This document shows, in pieces, positions 23,969-33,454 of a stretch of DNA of 49,536 bases. A program made the position numbers and the translations under genes. The stretch is taken from assembly GCA_015233115.1 (NCBI GenBank), contig JADFYJ010000018.1, positions 1 to 49,536 of the forward strand. Direction: 5' to 3'. A model generated the notes under the pieces. That model was not told the DNA's origin. It did no database searches and worked only from the letters and a program-made list of their open reading frames with translations. The DNA comes from Candidatus Omnitrophota bacterium. Its GTDB lineage: Bacteria; Omnitrophota; Gorgyraeia; Zapsychrales; Zapsychraceae. Within the stretch, counting starts at the first letter, position 1; each line of letters starts with the position of its first letter.

Positions 23969-24496
23969 TTAATCCTTTTTTAACAACTGTTCTCTAAAAC
24001 AAAACACCACAATTCCACACGCCACCGAAACATTTAAAGAATTTTTAATGCCCAGCATGGGAATTTCGACTGCCGCATCCGCCAAAGCCACTAATTCATC
24101 CGATACGCCGCCCACTTCATTTCCCATGATCAAACACACTGGAGGTTTTATTTCAAAATCAAAATACGAGACGCTGTGCCGGCATTGTTCCAGGGCCACA
24201 ATTTGTACACCTTTTGCTTTGAGCGCTTTCACTGTATCTACAGCACTTTTATGATGTTCCCAAGGAACGCTTTGCTCCGCATCCAACGCTGTTTTAGAAA
24301 TCTGTTGATCTGGCGGATAACCGGTGATTCCGCAAAGCCAAATTTTTTCAACCCCTGCCCCGTCAGCAATTCGAAATATTGCGCCCACATTATGCAAACT
24401 ACGGACATTATCCAGCAATATAGATATAGGAACCCTCGGCGTCTGGCTCAACTCCCCTTGCCGGGCTTGAATTTCTTCATGTTTTAATTTCCGCAT
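23969..24496 (-). CDS. SpoU/TrmH-family RNA 2'-O-methyltransferase
   Basis: 175 residues, SPOUT fold. Motif 1 is NVRSLHNVGAIFRIADGAG, with the N and R that bind the 2'-OH. Motif 2 is LIMGNEVGGVSDE and motif 3 is IPMLGIKNSLNVSVACGIV, the knot that binds S-adenosylmethionine. There is no extra N-terminal RNA-binding domain, and the length fits the TrmL/YibK or short TrmH type, which methylate tRNA. The exact target position is not evident. It is the last gene after the secretin, 6 bp downstream. Confidence 0.88.
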   Translation of the reverse strand: MRKLKHEEIQARQGELSQTPRVPISILLDNVRSLHNVGAIFRIADGAGVEKIWLCGITGYPPDQQISKTALDAEQSVPWEHHKSAVDTVKALKAKGVQIVALEQCRHSVSYFDFEIKPPVCLIMGNEVGGVSDELVALADAAVEIPMLGIKNSLNVSVACGIVVFCFREQLLKKD

Positions 24497-24502
24497 ACAA
24501 AA

Positions 24503-26230
24503 CTATATCTCATCTTTTCTATCGCCCAAGAATTTATCAATGTACCGAGTGTCTTCCACTTCACCGGTTATAATTGTCGGCTTTAAGAAAATAACGAGTT
24601 CTTTTTTCTCCATTTTTTTATCTTCATTTCGAAACGCGTATTTTATCAAGGGAATATCGCCTAAAATCGGAACTTTGCTCACATTCTTTTGAACCGTATT
24701 CTGCATGAGACCGCCGATCACAATCGTAGCCCCGTCTTTGACTGTCACATTGGTTTCCGCTTCCGTGGTTTGAACTATCGGAATAATAGTACTTTTATCG
24801 CCTGAAGTATAATTTCCTTGAACAGAACTCACTTCAGGTTTGATATCCATGGTAATAAAATTATCATCATGGATGGTTGGAGTCACGCTTAACTTAATAC
24901 CGACCTCTATAAAATTAGCGCTTTGCGCGGTTGTTGATGGCGCGCCGGTAGTTGTCGTCGTTTGTGACGTAGTATAGGGCTGATTAGTCCCCACATGGAT
25001 GGATGCTTTTTTATTGTTAATCGTCGTGATCCGTGGAGTGGAAAGAATATCCGTATGGCCAAACGAATCTAAGGCCTGCAGCATAACATGTTCATTCGCC
25101 GTGAGCGTTCCAATCCCCATCTGTCCCTGTGTTGCCGCGGGCGTGGTCGTTGTGGTGGTCACATTGGAGGTTGAATCTGTAGACGACGAAGATGACGCTG
25201 TTACTGGAAAAACTTGATCAAAAATACTTTTAAAATACATCCCATGGTAACTTTTAATAATACTCGACCAATCCACGCCCCATTGATGTTCCTTATTTAG
25301 CGTAATCTGCACGACTTTGGCTTCAATCAAAACCTCTGCGGTCTTCTGGTCAAAAGCCTTAATCATGCGTTCAATATCCGCCATTTTTTTGGCAGAGTCT
25401 GTGATAAACAAGGTGTTGGATCTGTCATCACTATTCATCTTTCCGATATCCGGCGTTAAAACAGCCGTGATTTTAGGCGCAAGATCCGCGGCTTTGGCAT
25501 AACTCAGTTTAAAAGATTTAGACACAATCGGCCGGTCCGCTTTTTTAATAATAGCTTCCATCCGATTCAAAGCTGTGGCATCGTCGATCAAAACCAAAGT
25601 CCCGGATTTATCATCCGCAATCAAGGACGCGCCGCTGGTTTTAACTTGATTCAACAAAGCCAAAATCTCAGAAGCTTTGGCAAAATAAACGGATTTAATG
25701 CGCGTTTCATATTTACGCCCGAATTTCCGTCCATAGCGTTCTTCGTATTCCTGCGCGGTCATAATTTTAACAACATCATCTTCTTCTATGAATGCCCAGC
25801 CATACGCCGTTACGATCACTTTCATAGCTTCCATGACCTTCATATCGCGCAAATAAACACTGACCTGACCTTTCACATTCTGACTTGCCACAATATTCAA
25901 TCCGCTTTTTTTAGCAATCAGTTTAATCACATCATTAATATCCAGCCCCTTAAGATCTAACATATCAATCGTCCGGTCACGGTTCGCTAATCCCGCTTTA
26001 CCGGTTTTTTGATCGGGCATGCTGATGGAAGAAATGACTGCATCTGACGCCGAATTAGCATTAGTATTTTGCGCGGGCGGAACATAATTGGGAGGCGGCA
26101 CACCTTCCGGAAAACTGTTCGCGTCCCATTCTTGCGGCTGATTATCATTCTGATCAGACCAGCTAAAATGGGGGCCAATCAAAAAAACCATTATCAGGCA
26201 TGATAAAACAAATATGATTCGTCTGTTCAT
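24503..26230 (-). CDS. gspD: Secretin (GspD/PilQ family)
   Basis: 575 residues with a signal peptide (1-25). An N0-like domain (DLKGLDINDVIKLIAKKSG) and N1/N2-type repeats (AKASEILALLNQV, KAADLAPKITAVL) lead to the secretin barrel, with VLIEAKVVQITLNKEHQWGV, GTLTANEHVMLQALDSFG and the signature VPILGDIPLIKYAFRN. Two Ser/Thr-rich loops (near 350-370 and 425-445) are unusual and probably surface exposed. It forms the outer-membrane pore of the system encoded upstream. It is shorter than classical GspD (about 650) and closer to type IV pilus or MSHA secretins. Confidence 0.9.
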   Translation of the reverse strand: MNRRIIFVLSCLIMVFLIGPHFSWSDQNDNQPQEWDANSFPEGVPPPNYVPPAQNTNANSASDAVISSISMPDQKTGKAGLANRDRTIDMLDLKGLDINDVIKLIAKKSGLNIVASQNVKGQVSVYLRDMKVMEAMKVIVTAYGWAFIEEDDVVKIMTAQEYEERYGRKFGRKYETRIKSVYFAKASEILALLNQVKTSGASLIADDKSGTLVLIDDATALNRMEAIIKKADRPIVSKSFKLSYAKAADLAPKITAVLTPDIGKMNSDDRSNTLFITDSAKKMADIERMIKAFDQKTAEVLIEAKVVQITLNKEHQWGVDWSSIIKSYHGMYFKSIFDQVFPVTASSSSSTDSTSNVTTTTTTPAATQGQMGIGTLTANEHVMLQALDSFGHTDILSTPRITTINNKKASIHVGTNQPYTTSQTTTTTGAPSTTAQSANFIEVGIKLSVTPTIHDDNFITMDIKPEVSSVQGNYTSGDKSTIIPIVQTTEAETNVTVKDGATIVIGGLMQNTVQKNVSKVPILGDIPLIKYAFRNEDKKMEKKELVIFLKPTIITGEVEDTRYIDKFLGDRKDEI

Positions 26231-26245
26231 TCTCCATCCTTAAGG

Positions 26246-26863
26246 TTATGGGTTCATTTCAAACTCTGTTCCATTATACGTCATGACGACTTTGTTTTCT
26301 TGTATATCCTTCACCGTTGCCCCTGCGATCATTTCTCCTTTAGAAACAAAAAACGTCTCGTTCGTCTTAGCATTCAAAAAAATCACTTGCGGCTCCTGAT
26401 CAATCACAATCCCCGCTATTTTATAATCCTGTTGCAATTGAGAAAACGCTTGATTCGCCGCAGGTACAGAGGAAGCAGAAGCTGGGGCTTTAGTCCAAGG
26501 AGACTCAAAAATATCCTGTTCCCCTACGACGTACCTGGGCGGGGAGGATGGTTCCGAAACCAAAGCTTTAACTTCGGTTTTTATTTTTTGGTGCGGTGTT
26601 TGAATTTCCGGCAACACCAATGTCTGACTTTTCAATTCAAAATATCGGTATCCAATCAAGCCAGCTCCAGCCAGACAAACCATAACCAAAATCCAATTGA
26701 ACTGCTTTAAAACCCGCACACCGCCAGGTACATTCTCCGGAGAAGCCGCTGGAACAGCCAAAGCAGGAACCGGAATTTTCGTTTCCATTTTTTTTTGCTT
26801 CTTAGCCGAATCCTGCCGGATCAACTTCAATAATTTTTCTTCAGATGTAACGGGTTGCTCCAT
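26246..26863 (-). CDS. gspC: GspC/PilP-like inner-membrane linker
   Basis: 205 residues from the ATG at 26863, which overlaps the upstream stop (TAATG) and has GGGAG six bases before it; an in-frame ATG at 26875 is possible. A cytoplasmic Lys-rich N-terminus, one membrane helix (about 54-74) and a Pro-rich linker precede a small beta domain, YKIAGIVIDQEPQVIFLNAK, EMIAGATVKDIQENKVVMTY. This is the homology region that contacts the secretin N0 domain in GspC and PilP. There is no PDZ domain. Confidence 0.75.
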   Translation of the reverse strand: MEQPVTSEEKLLKLIRQDSAKKQKKMETKIPVPALAVPAASPENVPGGVRVLKQFNWILVMVCLAGAGLIGYRYFELKSQTLVLPEIQTPHQKIKTEVKALVSEPSSPPRYVVGEQDIFESPWTKAPASASSVPAANQAFSQLQQDYKIAGIVIDQEPQVIFLNAKTNETFFVSKGEMIAGATVKDIQENKVVMTYNGTEFEMNP

Positions 26864-27687
26864 TACCACTCCCATTTCTTGTCTTCGTCTATAATCCGTC
26901 CTACTAATCCGGCGGTAACGATCCGTCGGTCTTCCATCACCAAACGTTCAACCGCCATGTGACACACCATATTAATCCGGCGGGGTCGGCCCCGGCTGTA
27001 TTTATAAATTAAATGGATTGCGTCAGGAGTAAACATTTGCCGCGAATCCGCGCAGCCTGCTGCTTTCAACCGGTAACGGACCATTTCTCCCGTCTCAAAT
27101 TCATCCAACGGACGTAGCAAAAATTTAAAATTTATCCTATCCCGGAAATTATCCATTTCCCGGATCTGGGACCATAATTCCAATTGTCCCAATAAAACCA
27201 ATTGTAAAAATTTGTACTCATTGGTCTCGTAATTCAAAAAAGTTCTCAAAGTTTCCAGATAGGCCGGCGCCAATTTTTGGGCTTCATCAATCACCAAAAC
27301 TACCGTCTTCTGCTCTTCAATATTTTTATGGTAAAGATATTTTTCAATCACATTCCGATGATCTGATTCACCGGGATTGAATGTATTAGCGCCGAATAAT
27401 TTCGTCAGATGTATTAAAAAATTTTCTTCACTATCAAACGAAGGATTTAAAATCATATGAAACTCATAGTCTTCTTCCATCGTAAACGCCTGAAACAAGG
27501 CCCGCGACAGTGTGGTCTTTCCTGTCCCTACGTCCCCCAAGATGACACTTAACCCCCGTTTAAGCCGCACAGAAATTTCCAAGCGGTTTAACGCCGTCAA
27601 ATGCTCTGTCGACCGGTAAAAAAAACGAGGATCCGGACTGGTCGAAAACGGTTCTTTGTCTAATTGGACCGCAGAATAATAACCCAT
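26863..27687 (-). CDS. ExeA/MshM-type AAA ATPase
   Basis: 274 residues. Walker A is LGDVGTGKTT (about 51-60), Walker B is VVLVIDEAQKL, and FLLRPLDEFETGEMVRYRLK is typical of the ExeA/GspA and MshM group. GspA-type proteins help assemble the secretin in peptidoglycan together with GspB, but here there is no peptidoglycan-binding domain, so MshM is the closer relative. It lies between the gspM-like and gspC-like genes, touching both. Confidence 0.85.
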   Translation of the reverse strand: MGYYSAVQLDKEPFSTSPDPRFFYRSTEHLTALNRLEISVRLKRGLSVILGDVGTGKTTLSRALFQAFTMEEDYEFHMILNPSFDSEENFLIHLTKLFGANTFNPGESDHRNVIEKYLYHKNIEEQKTVVLVIDEAQKLAPAYLETLRTFLNYETNEYKFLQLVLLGQLELWSQIREMDNFRDRINFKFLLRPLDEFETGEMVRYRLKAAGCADSRQMFTPDAIHLIYKYSRGRPRRINMVCHMAVERLVMEDRRIVTAGLVGRIIDEDKKWEW

Positions 27688-27689
27688 AG

Positions 27690-28235
27690 TTACTTCACCT
27701 CTTCCTTCGCTAAATACGGCTTACTCAAACTCAACCGCACCCGCAACAGATCATTGACCCGTGAACTGCCTTTTTCAAATGAAACTTCATCAACGTCCAA
27801 ATTATGAGGAGTATTCTGCAAAGCCGCCAGTAATTTTATCATATCGCTAAATGAAGAATCTAAAGTCAACGAAACCGAAAACTGAGTAAACAACCCGGTT
27901 GTTTTATCTTTTTGCGGTTTTAAATCTGATATTTTAAGCGACATTTGATTCGTCACAGCCTGAATATCCGCGATCATAGCGGACATCACCTGTTCGTTAC
28001 TATTTTTTTGCTTATAATATTCTGCTAACTGTGCATATTGATCGTCCTCAGAAGGATTATCCTGCATGAGCCTCAAATCTTTTTGCAAATGACGCATTTG
28101 TGTCGTGACCGTACTATTCAACAGTTGTTTACGGTTTTCTATAGGCTTATAAACAAAATTATAACCAAAATAGATCACGCCTGTTATTGTACAGATTCCA
28201 AATATCAGTTTTTCTCTTGGGGTCAAGCGTCGCAT
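27690..28235 (-). CDS. GspM/PilO-like assembly protein
   Basis: 181 residues. A short N-terminus (LTPREKLIFGICTITGVIYF) includes one membrane helix, then a coiled coil (about 30-75) and a ferredoxin-like periplasmic domain (TTGLFTQFSVSLTLDSSFSD, LDVDEVSFEKGSSRVNDLLR). This layout is shared by GspM, PilO and MshJ, which dimerise with the GspL/PilN protein. It is encoded just downstream of that partner. Confidence 0.75.
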   Translation of the reverse strand: MRRLTPREKLIFGICTITGVIYFGYNFVYKPIENRKQLLNSTVTTQMRHLQKDLRLMQDNPSEDDQYAQLAEYYKQKNSNEQVMSAMIADIQAVTNQMSLKISDLKPQKDKTTGLFTQFSVSLTLDSSFSDMIKLLAALQNTPHNLDVDEVSFEKGSSRVNDLLRVRLSLSKPYLAKEEVK

Positions 28236-28239
28236 AAAA

Positions 28240-29670
28240 TTATTTATTTTTTATTTTGGCCGTTATTTTAAAATCTGTTAATTCCATATTATAAATTCTG
28301 CGTTTGGTCGCAAACTGCAAATTAACATCCGAAAGCAATTTGGACTGAACCATCCGGCTTTGAAACATATTGACAGCTGTATCACTTTCAGCGTAACCCA
28401 TAATAACCAAATTCCTCTGGCTGTCGACAGATAAACTACGCAAAGAAATATCTTTTCCCACTAACCCTTGCATAACCACTAAAAAACCCGGCATATCAAT
28501 ACGCGTCGCTTGTTGTAATTTCAAAGCATCAAGAAAAACTTTTTTCTTTTGTAATTCTTTTAAACGCGGCTTAACCAGTTCTGCCCGCTTTTGAATCCGG
28601 GCTAAAGTTTGTGACTTTAAAATGATATCCACACCATCAAACGCCAGTCCTATTCCGCACAAAACAAGAGCCAATAACAACAATTTAATAATCTCGACCC
28701 TGCGGGCTTTTAAATATTTTTGTTGCCCAATCTCTTTAGGCACTAAATTGAAAACCGACGACATTTCGCCTCTGGATAATCCCGCAGAGACAGCCACAGA
28801 AATACCATCTTGTTCTACAGCCATTAAATCCGCTTTTTTTTCAAATTGAAGATGGGCGGTTGATGCCAAAACAGTTACTGGCAAACGAAATTTTTCCTTC
28901 AAATACGCGCATAATTTTTCACTTTCAGAAGACGCGCTAATGACCTTGATCTGCTTGATTTCAGGTCCCATTTTAGCTTTATTATAAGCAGCCATGCTGA
29001 GCTGTATCTGATTTTCAAATTCAAACCAGTTCTCATTCGCCAATTGTTTAAATCCAGCGTCGATATTACGGCTAAACCAGACTTGCCCCTTAAAACAAAA
29101 CGCAATTTCTGAACCGCTATAATCAATATTCAAAAGCAAAACCGGCGTATCTTCCAACAAACTGTCTTTTTGCCGTTGATAATTCCACCACCGGCTCAAC
29201 CCTAACGAACTGTATGTCAAATCCGCGACCCTGATGCCACTTTTTTTAAACATCTGTAAATATTTATCAATGAGCTCCCTATGCACAATGACAATCATGA
29301 CTTTACTTTGGCCGGCAGACGTCTGCTCCAAAACTTGATATTTATAAACCACTTCTTCTAACGCATAAGGAATCTGACTAACCAATTGAATATCCACCAT
29401 CTGTTGTATCTCTCGCGGATCCTGCGATGGCAAATCCAATTGTTTCGCAATACATAAACGGCGCGGAATAATCACCTGCAAACAGTCCTCTTGAATATTC
29501 CGGCTGACCAATAATTCAGAAAGATATTTTTGCAATTCTTCATCTGAAGTATCTTGCAAGGGACGCGCGTCACACCACGTAATGACCGATTGATTACTTC
29601 CAACCCGGGCCTGAACCAATTTCACATGGCTGTCTGTGATTTCCACTATTGAATAAATATTTTTTGGCAT
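28240..29670 (-). CDS. gspL: GspL-like protein (PilM-PilN fusion)
   Basis: 476 residues. The N-terminal 320 residues form an actin-like cytoplasmic domain of the PilM/GspL type (EITDSHVKLVQARVG, VLLLNIDYSGSEIAFCFKGQ, ISVAVSAGLSRGEM). One membrane helix (about 330-350) is followed by a PilN-like coiled coil and ferredoxin-like domain (DISLRSLSVDSQRNLVIMG). GspL normally recruits the GspE ATPase; in pilus systems the two halves are separate proteins, so the fused form supports the T2SS assignment. Confidence 0.8.
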   Translation of the reverse strand: MPKNIYSIVEITDSHVKLVQARVGSNQSVITWCDARPLQDTSDEELQKYLSELLVSRNIQEDCLQVIIPRRLCIAKQLDLPSQDPREIQQMVDIQLVSQIPYALEEVVYKYQVLEQTSAGQSKVMIVIVHRELIDKYLQMFKKSGIRVADLTYSSLGLSRWWNYQRQKDSLLEDTPVLLLNIDYSGSEIAFCFKGQVWFSRNIDAGFKQLANENWFEFENQIQLSMAAYNKAKMGPEIKQIKVISASSESEKLCAYLKEKFRLPVTVLASTAHLQFEKKADLMAVEQDGISVAVSAGLSRGEMSSVFNLVPKEIGQQKYLKARRVEIIKLLLLALVLCGIGLAFDGVDIILKSQTLARIQKRAELVKPRLKELQKKKVFLDALKLQQATRIDMPGFLVVMQGLVGKDISLRSLSVDSQRNLVIMGYAESDTAVNMFQSRMVQSKLLSDVNLQFATKRRIYNMELTDFKITAKIKNK

Positions 29671-29726
29671 ATTTTTTTAATTTTTTTACTCGGTGCTCTC
29701 GCCTCTGCGTACTTTTGTGCTTTTCT

Positions 29727-30827
29727 CTATTCCCGTTTCCAATACACCGTCGAAAAATCTTCCCGGTCAACAATGGCGGTAATTTTTGTGGTAACGCCCC
29801 GGCTTCCCGCCACCCCTTCAGAAGTTATTCTCAAATATCTGGAAACTGGCGTATGGTATTGCATTAAAAAATAAAATAACGTCTTTTCTTTGGCATTCAT
29901 TGATATATTTTTCTCGTCAACAACCTGATCATCAGCTGTATGCCAAATCCCATCATCTCCGTTGCGCTGTTCGACAATCTTTTGCACCAGAGAATCCGCG
30001 TCTGCCTCCTCAGTATTCGTTGAAACACCAACGACGGACATCAAAACCGCTTTAATCACGAGCGAACCCGCCGTATTCACATTGATCTGAAACCTGCCAT
30101 CTTTCGGAAAAACCGTGACATAATTTTTTAATTTTTGAAAAATCTGTGGTGTTACCCCTCTGACCAACTTCAATTCTCCGACCGAGTCAAACGGCGTATT
30201 TTTACATAAATATGAATAACCCTGGGTTTTATAGTATTCCGTCTCCGCACCCGACGGTGACTCTGTCACTTCTTCATCCGGGTCTTTCCAGTCAATGATG
30301 GATGCGGCAGCGATACGCGCCTGAGCTTCATCCACTCCTTGTAATGTCAAAAGAAAAGTCAGCACCCCCACATCTTGCGGCCGCAGGGTATTGATATCAA
30401 TTTTACGTTCTTCATCTGACAATCCTAAAAATTTTTGAACCGAAGAACCATTTTTCTCATTATAAAGAACACTGAATTTAGCATCATTGCCAACCGCGAT
30501 TTTATCCCACACACTTTCCAGGCCCTGCTCTTGCTTTAACACAACTCCGCACGCGAAATGCGTATCTATTTTTGTTGATTCTTCATCTTCCGTGTCTTTA
30601 CGTATCTCATGCAAAGCATAGACTATGCCTGACTGTGCCGCATAATCTGCCTGAACTTTAGAAAAAACAAATTTACCAAAAGCCAAATCCACGCTGGTTT
30701 TTCGTGATAAACCCAAAGCAATTATTAATATAATAAAAATTACCCATAATGTTGTTATAAGTATTATACCAGATTGATTTGATAATAAATACTTTTTATG
30801 TTCATTAAAATTGTGAATATTATTCAT
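29727..30827 (-). CDS. gspK: Minor pseudopilin GspK
   Basis: 366 residues. The type III signal is SNQSGIILITTLWVIFIILI, cleaved after Gly20. The large alpha-helical insert of GspK is present (RKIDINTLRPQDVGVLTFLL, ASIIDWKDPDEEVTESPSG). It tips the pseudopilus with GspI and GspJ. The start overlaps the gspJ stop by 8 bp. After the stop, 56 bp of T-rich sequence on the plus strand precede the next gene. Confidence 0.88.
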   Translation of the reverse strand: MNNIHNFNEHKKYLLSNQSGIILITTLWVIFIILIIALGLSRKTSVDLAFGKFVFSKVQADYAAQSGIVYALHEIRKDTEDEESTKIDTHFACGVVLKQEQGLESVWDKIAVGNDAKFSVLYNEKNGSSVQKFLGLSDEERKIDINTLRPQDVGVLTFLLTLQGVDEAQARIAAASIIDWKDPDEEVTESPSGAETEYYKTQGYSYLCKNTPFDSVGELKLVRGVTPQIFQKLKNYVTVFPKDGRFQINVNTAGSLVIKAVLMSVVGVSTNTEEADADSLVQKIVEQRNGDDGIWHTADDQVVDEKNISMNAKEKTLFYFLMQYHTPVSRYLRITSEGVAGSRGVTTKITAIVDREDFSTVYWKRE

Positions 30828-31443
30828 TTAAAGTACCATTAGGATGATAGATTTCTAATGTTAAAGTCTTTTTTTCCAAGGTTTTAGGATCCAGCACAAA
30901 ATCAATTTCTGCTTTCATTTTCGCCGGTACTCCATCTGGTTTCCAAGAAGTCTGCCACTCCACAGGTTTATCTTTTTCTTGATATCCATATAAAAATTTT
31001 AAACCGTCTAGCGCTAAATGATTCGCAATAATTTCCGGTTCCGCTGATTTTTTTTCATCCAAAATTATATCCTTTTCTTCCCTCATAAGATTGGCCAATC
31101 CTGATCCTTCAATGGGATTTAAATAATAACTTATTTTTTTCAACCCATTTTCTGTGTCTAAAGCTAACGTTAAATGATCTGCGGTTCCTTCAAATATATT
31201 TTTAGGCTGACCTTGGGTGTCAACTAATTTTACGGAAACCGCATTTTCCACATCCGTACTCAACAGCCTGGATACCCAAAAAATTTCATGATTTAAGCGG
31301 TCGCCCTGTGTAGACCGCTGAGAAATCTTCATCCCTCCGGCAAAAATACTAAATAAGCTTGCTGCCACGACCCCTAAAATGGCTAAAGCCAACAGCATTT
31401 CGATCAAAGTAAAAGCAGAATTTTTGAGACATTTAATCATCAT
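30820..31443 (-). CDS. gspJ: Minor pseudopilin GspJ
   Basis: 207 residues. The prepilin signal is KCLKNSAFTLIEMLLALAIL, with Ala instead of Gly before the processing site and the usual Glu at +5. Prepilin peptidases tolerate Ala poorly but measurably in some systems. The C-terminal beta domain fits GspJ. Start and previous stop overlap as TAATG, so translation is coupled to gspI. Confidence 0.85.
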   Translation of the reverse strand: MMIKCLKNSAFTLIEMLLALAILGVVAASLFSIFAGGMKISQRSTQGDRLNHEIFWVSRLLSTDVENAVSVKLVDTQGQPKNIFEGTADHLTLALDTENGLKKISYYLNPIEGSGLANLMREEKDIILDEKKSAEPEIIANHLALDGLKFLYGYQEKDKPVEWQTSWKPDGVPAKMKAEIDFVLDPKTLEKKTLTLEIYHPNGTLNE

Positions 31444-31877
31444 TAATTTTTTCCAGCTTCAGATTTTTCCACTAAATAGGTCTCTGCTGTGTATTGATGC
31501 GGATGTTCGAATTGGCCCCAATGAATCCGGACATCTAATTTTTTAAAATCTAAATTGACCTTACTCTGTTTAGCCTCTTCATCAGCCCAAAGATCTTCCT
31601 CCTTTGCGTCCAACCCAAAACCTTCCAACAGTCCTGTTCCTTGCAAAGAAGACTGGTCTGTATAACCATCACGCATTGAAGCCATCAAATAATTTTCCCA
31701 AAAAACCGCGCCTAAAACATAATCACCCGCTCTTTGAGATGCGCGCAACCCGGCTCCCATCGATTGAATAATCACAGTCAAACAAATGGATATGATAACA
31801 ACGGATAGCAATACTTCTACCAAGACCGAACCTTGATCCTGATGAGACCGGACAAAATTATTGCGCTTCAACACCAT
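31443..31877 (-). CDS. gspI: Minor pseudopilin GspI
   Basis: 144 residues from the ATG at 31877, which has AAGGG at good distance and overlaps gspH by 20 bp. The open frame reaches 31937 but that would give an improbable 80-bp overlap and a long leader. The signal is SHQDQGSVLVEVLLSVVIIS, cut after Gly. The middle part, AGLRASQRAGDYVLGAVFWE, fits GspI. Confidence 0.78.
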   Translation of the reverse strand: MVLKRNNFVRSHQDQGSVLVEVLLSVVIISICLTVIIQSMGAGLRASQRAGDYVLGAVFWENYLMASMRDGYTDQSSLQGTGLLEGFGLDAKEEDLWADEEAKQSKVNLDFKKLDVRIHWGQFEHPHQYTAETYLVEKSEAGKN

Positions 31878-32469
31878 TGACTGTACCCTTTTGCTCCAAC
31901 GATATATAACCACGCTGTTTTTGAGTCGAAATTTCATAACACTGTTCTGCCTGACAAACCCGTATCATCATCTTATCCGGACGGCCGTCAGGAAAAAAAT
32001 TTATAAAAGACGGATCCATGGTGACTTGAATGCCTTCCGGGATGTGAAACAGTTGTCCCATTCGGCCTTTTACCGGCGCAAACGCCATTTCATTTTGATC
32101 GTCATTCCAATGTTGAGCTAATTCAGAAATTAATTTTCCATTCTCATCAAAATATTGGGAATCCACCCGGGGATGGTGAGTCTGAGGTGCAGAGGAAGGC
32201 TCTAACAATTGATAATCGCTCAAGTCCTTAGAAAACACTAAGCGCGTTTGCTCAGTTCTTGACATAGCTAATATCTGCGCGTATCGCATATTCTGACGTA
32301 AATCTTCAGCCGTTTTCTGCAGAACAACCGAACTTTGCGTTTTACGGAAATTCGGCACAGCCAATGCCGCGAGCACGGATAAAATAACCACCACCAGCAT
32401 CAGTTCAAACATCGTGAACCCGGCCAGACAGGATATTTTGGTCCAAATTGTATTATTTTGTTTTGGCAT
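31858..32469 (-). CDS. gspH: Minor pseudopilin GspH
   Basis: 204 residues from the ATG at 32469, overlapping the gspG stop by 17 bp. The open frame runs upstream to 32595 inside gspG, which is not plausible. The signal is ISCLAGFTMFELMLVVVILS, processed after Gly. The body has AEDLRQNMRYAQILAMSRTE and FFPDGRPDKMMIRVC, the GspH/FimT pattern. Confidence 0.82.
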   Translation of the reverse strand: MPKQNNTIWTKISCLAGFTMFELMLVVVILSVLAALAVPNFRKTQSSVVLQKTAEDLRQNMRYAQILAMSRTEQTRLVFSKDLSDYQLLEPSSAPQTHHPRVDSQYFDENGKLISELAQHWNDDQNEMAFAPVKGRMGQLFHIPEGIQVTMDPSFINFFPDGRPDKMMIRVCQAEQCYEISTQKQRGYISLEQKGTVNGVEAQ

Positions 32470-32890
32470 CCTTAACCCAATTAACCACGTCATCATCACT
32501 TTCCACTCCATCCGGGCCGTAAGAAGATAAATCGTATTCGGTTGGATTATGAACGCCGGGAGAAACATAATTATATTCATGTCCCCACGGATCAAGCGGC
32601 ACCTTTTTCTTTTTCAAATAAGAACCATTCCAATTATCTGATACCGGCCCAGACGTCGGTTTAGCAATCAAAGCTTTTAACCCTTGTTCTGTCGTCGGAT
32701 ATTTACCATTATCAGTTTCGTACAGGTCTAAAGCCGTCGACAAATTAGCTTCAATGTCCGCCTTGGCCGCGGCTTGCCTGGCCTGCTCACTGCGTCCGGC
32801 CATATTCGGGATGACCATGGCGGCCAGAATCCCGATAATCACCACCACCAACAAAATTTCCACCAATGTGAATCCATTTTTGTTTCTCAT
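32453..32890 (-). CDS. gspG: Major pseudopilin GspG
   Basis: 145 residues, textbook GspG: short leader MRNKNG, then FTLVEILLVVVIIGILAAMV, then YPTTEQGLKALIAKPTSG and PLDPWGHEYNYVSPG, which hold the calcium-site region. It builds the pseudopilus fibre after cleavage and N-methylation by a prepilin peptidase, which is not in this window. GGAGG lies before the ATG. Confidence 0.95.
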   Translation of the reverse strand: MRNKNGFTLVEILLVVVIIGILAAMVIPNMAGRSEQARQAAAKADIEANLSTALDLYETDNGKYPTTEQGLKALIAKPTSGPVSDNWNGSYLKKKKVPLDPWGHEYNYVSPGVHNPTEYDLSSYGPDGVESDDDVVNWVKDAKTK

Positions 32891-32910
32891 TAAACCTCCA
32901 TCTTCAATAA

Positions 32911-33420
32911 CTATATTTTTGTTTTTAAATCCGCTAAAATATTTTTCATCAAAATTTCAATATTACACGCATCTTCATCGTTATAAGCCTCTTTTTTATT
33001 TCCCACGCCGACCACAAAAGCCACCTTACCGTCCTCGCTGATCGGCAAATTCAAATGCCTCCGCACATTCACATGGCCCTTGGGATATCCTTTTTTGGTT
33101 GCTTTAACCAAATTGAAATAGTCATTCGTGAACACAGGTTTTCTTTCCCGCACAGCATCACCCCAAAGTCCGGTGTCAACCATTTTGTATACCAGCGGTT
33201 TATCGATCATCGTGCAATTCATCATCGCTGACATAGACCAGCCGATCATCGTCAGTTCATTTTGCGAGGCATTGACAGTTGCAAAATAAGATATTGTTGA
33301 ATCCGTCAAACGACATAATGCATTTGTCAAAAAACGTTTATATTCTTCTCGCGGCTTATCTTTAACTAATTTCATATCGTCAATCGCCATTTGTACTTTA
33401 GGATCCATTTTCATCTCCAT
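32911..33420 (-). CDS. Stand-alone GAF-domain protein inside the T2SS operon
   Basis: 169 residues, a single GAF domain of the GAF_2 type usually fused to sensor kinases: LCRLTDSTISYFATVNASQN, KPLVYKMVDTGLWGDAVRER, GYPKGHVNVRRHLNLPI and VAFVVGVGNKKEAYNDED. No kinase or cyclase domain is attached. An ATG at 33408, six bases after GGAG, is a better-placed start than the one at 33420. It sits between gspF and gspG in the same direction with short gaps, so it is co-expressed with the secretion system. A ligand-sensing or scaffold role is possible. Confidence 0.75.
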   Translation of the reverse strand: MEMKMDPKVQMAIDDMKLVKDKPREEYKRFLTNALCRLTDSTISYFATVNASQNELTMIGWSMSAMMNCTMIDKPLVYKMVDTGLWGDAVRERKPVFTNDYFNLVKATKKGYPKGHVNVRRHLNLPISEDGKVAFVVGVGNKKEAYNDEDACNIEILMKNILADLKTKI

Positions 33421-33454
33421 TTATATGCTTTTTCTATAACTTAAAGATCATATT

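Noticed and set aside
32470..32595. Long N-terminal extension of the gspH frame
   Set aside because: It lies inside gspG, and the prepilin leader requires a short N-terminus; the start at 32469 is used.
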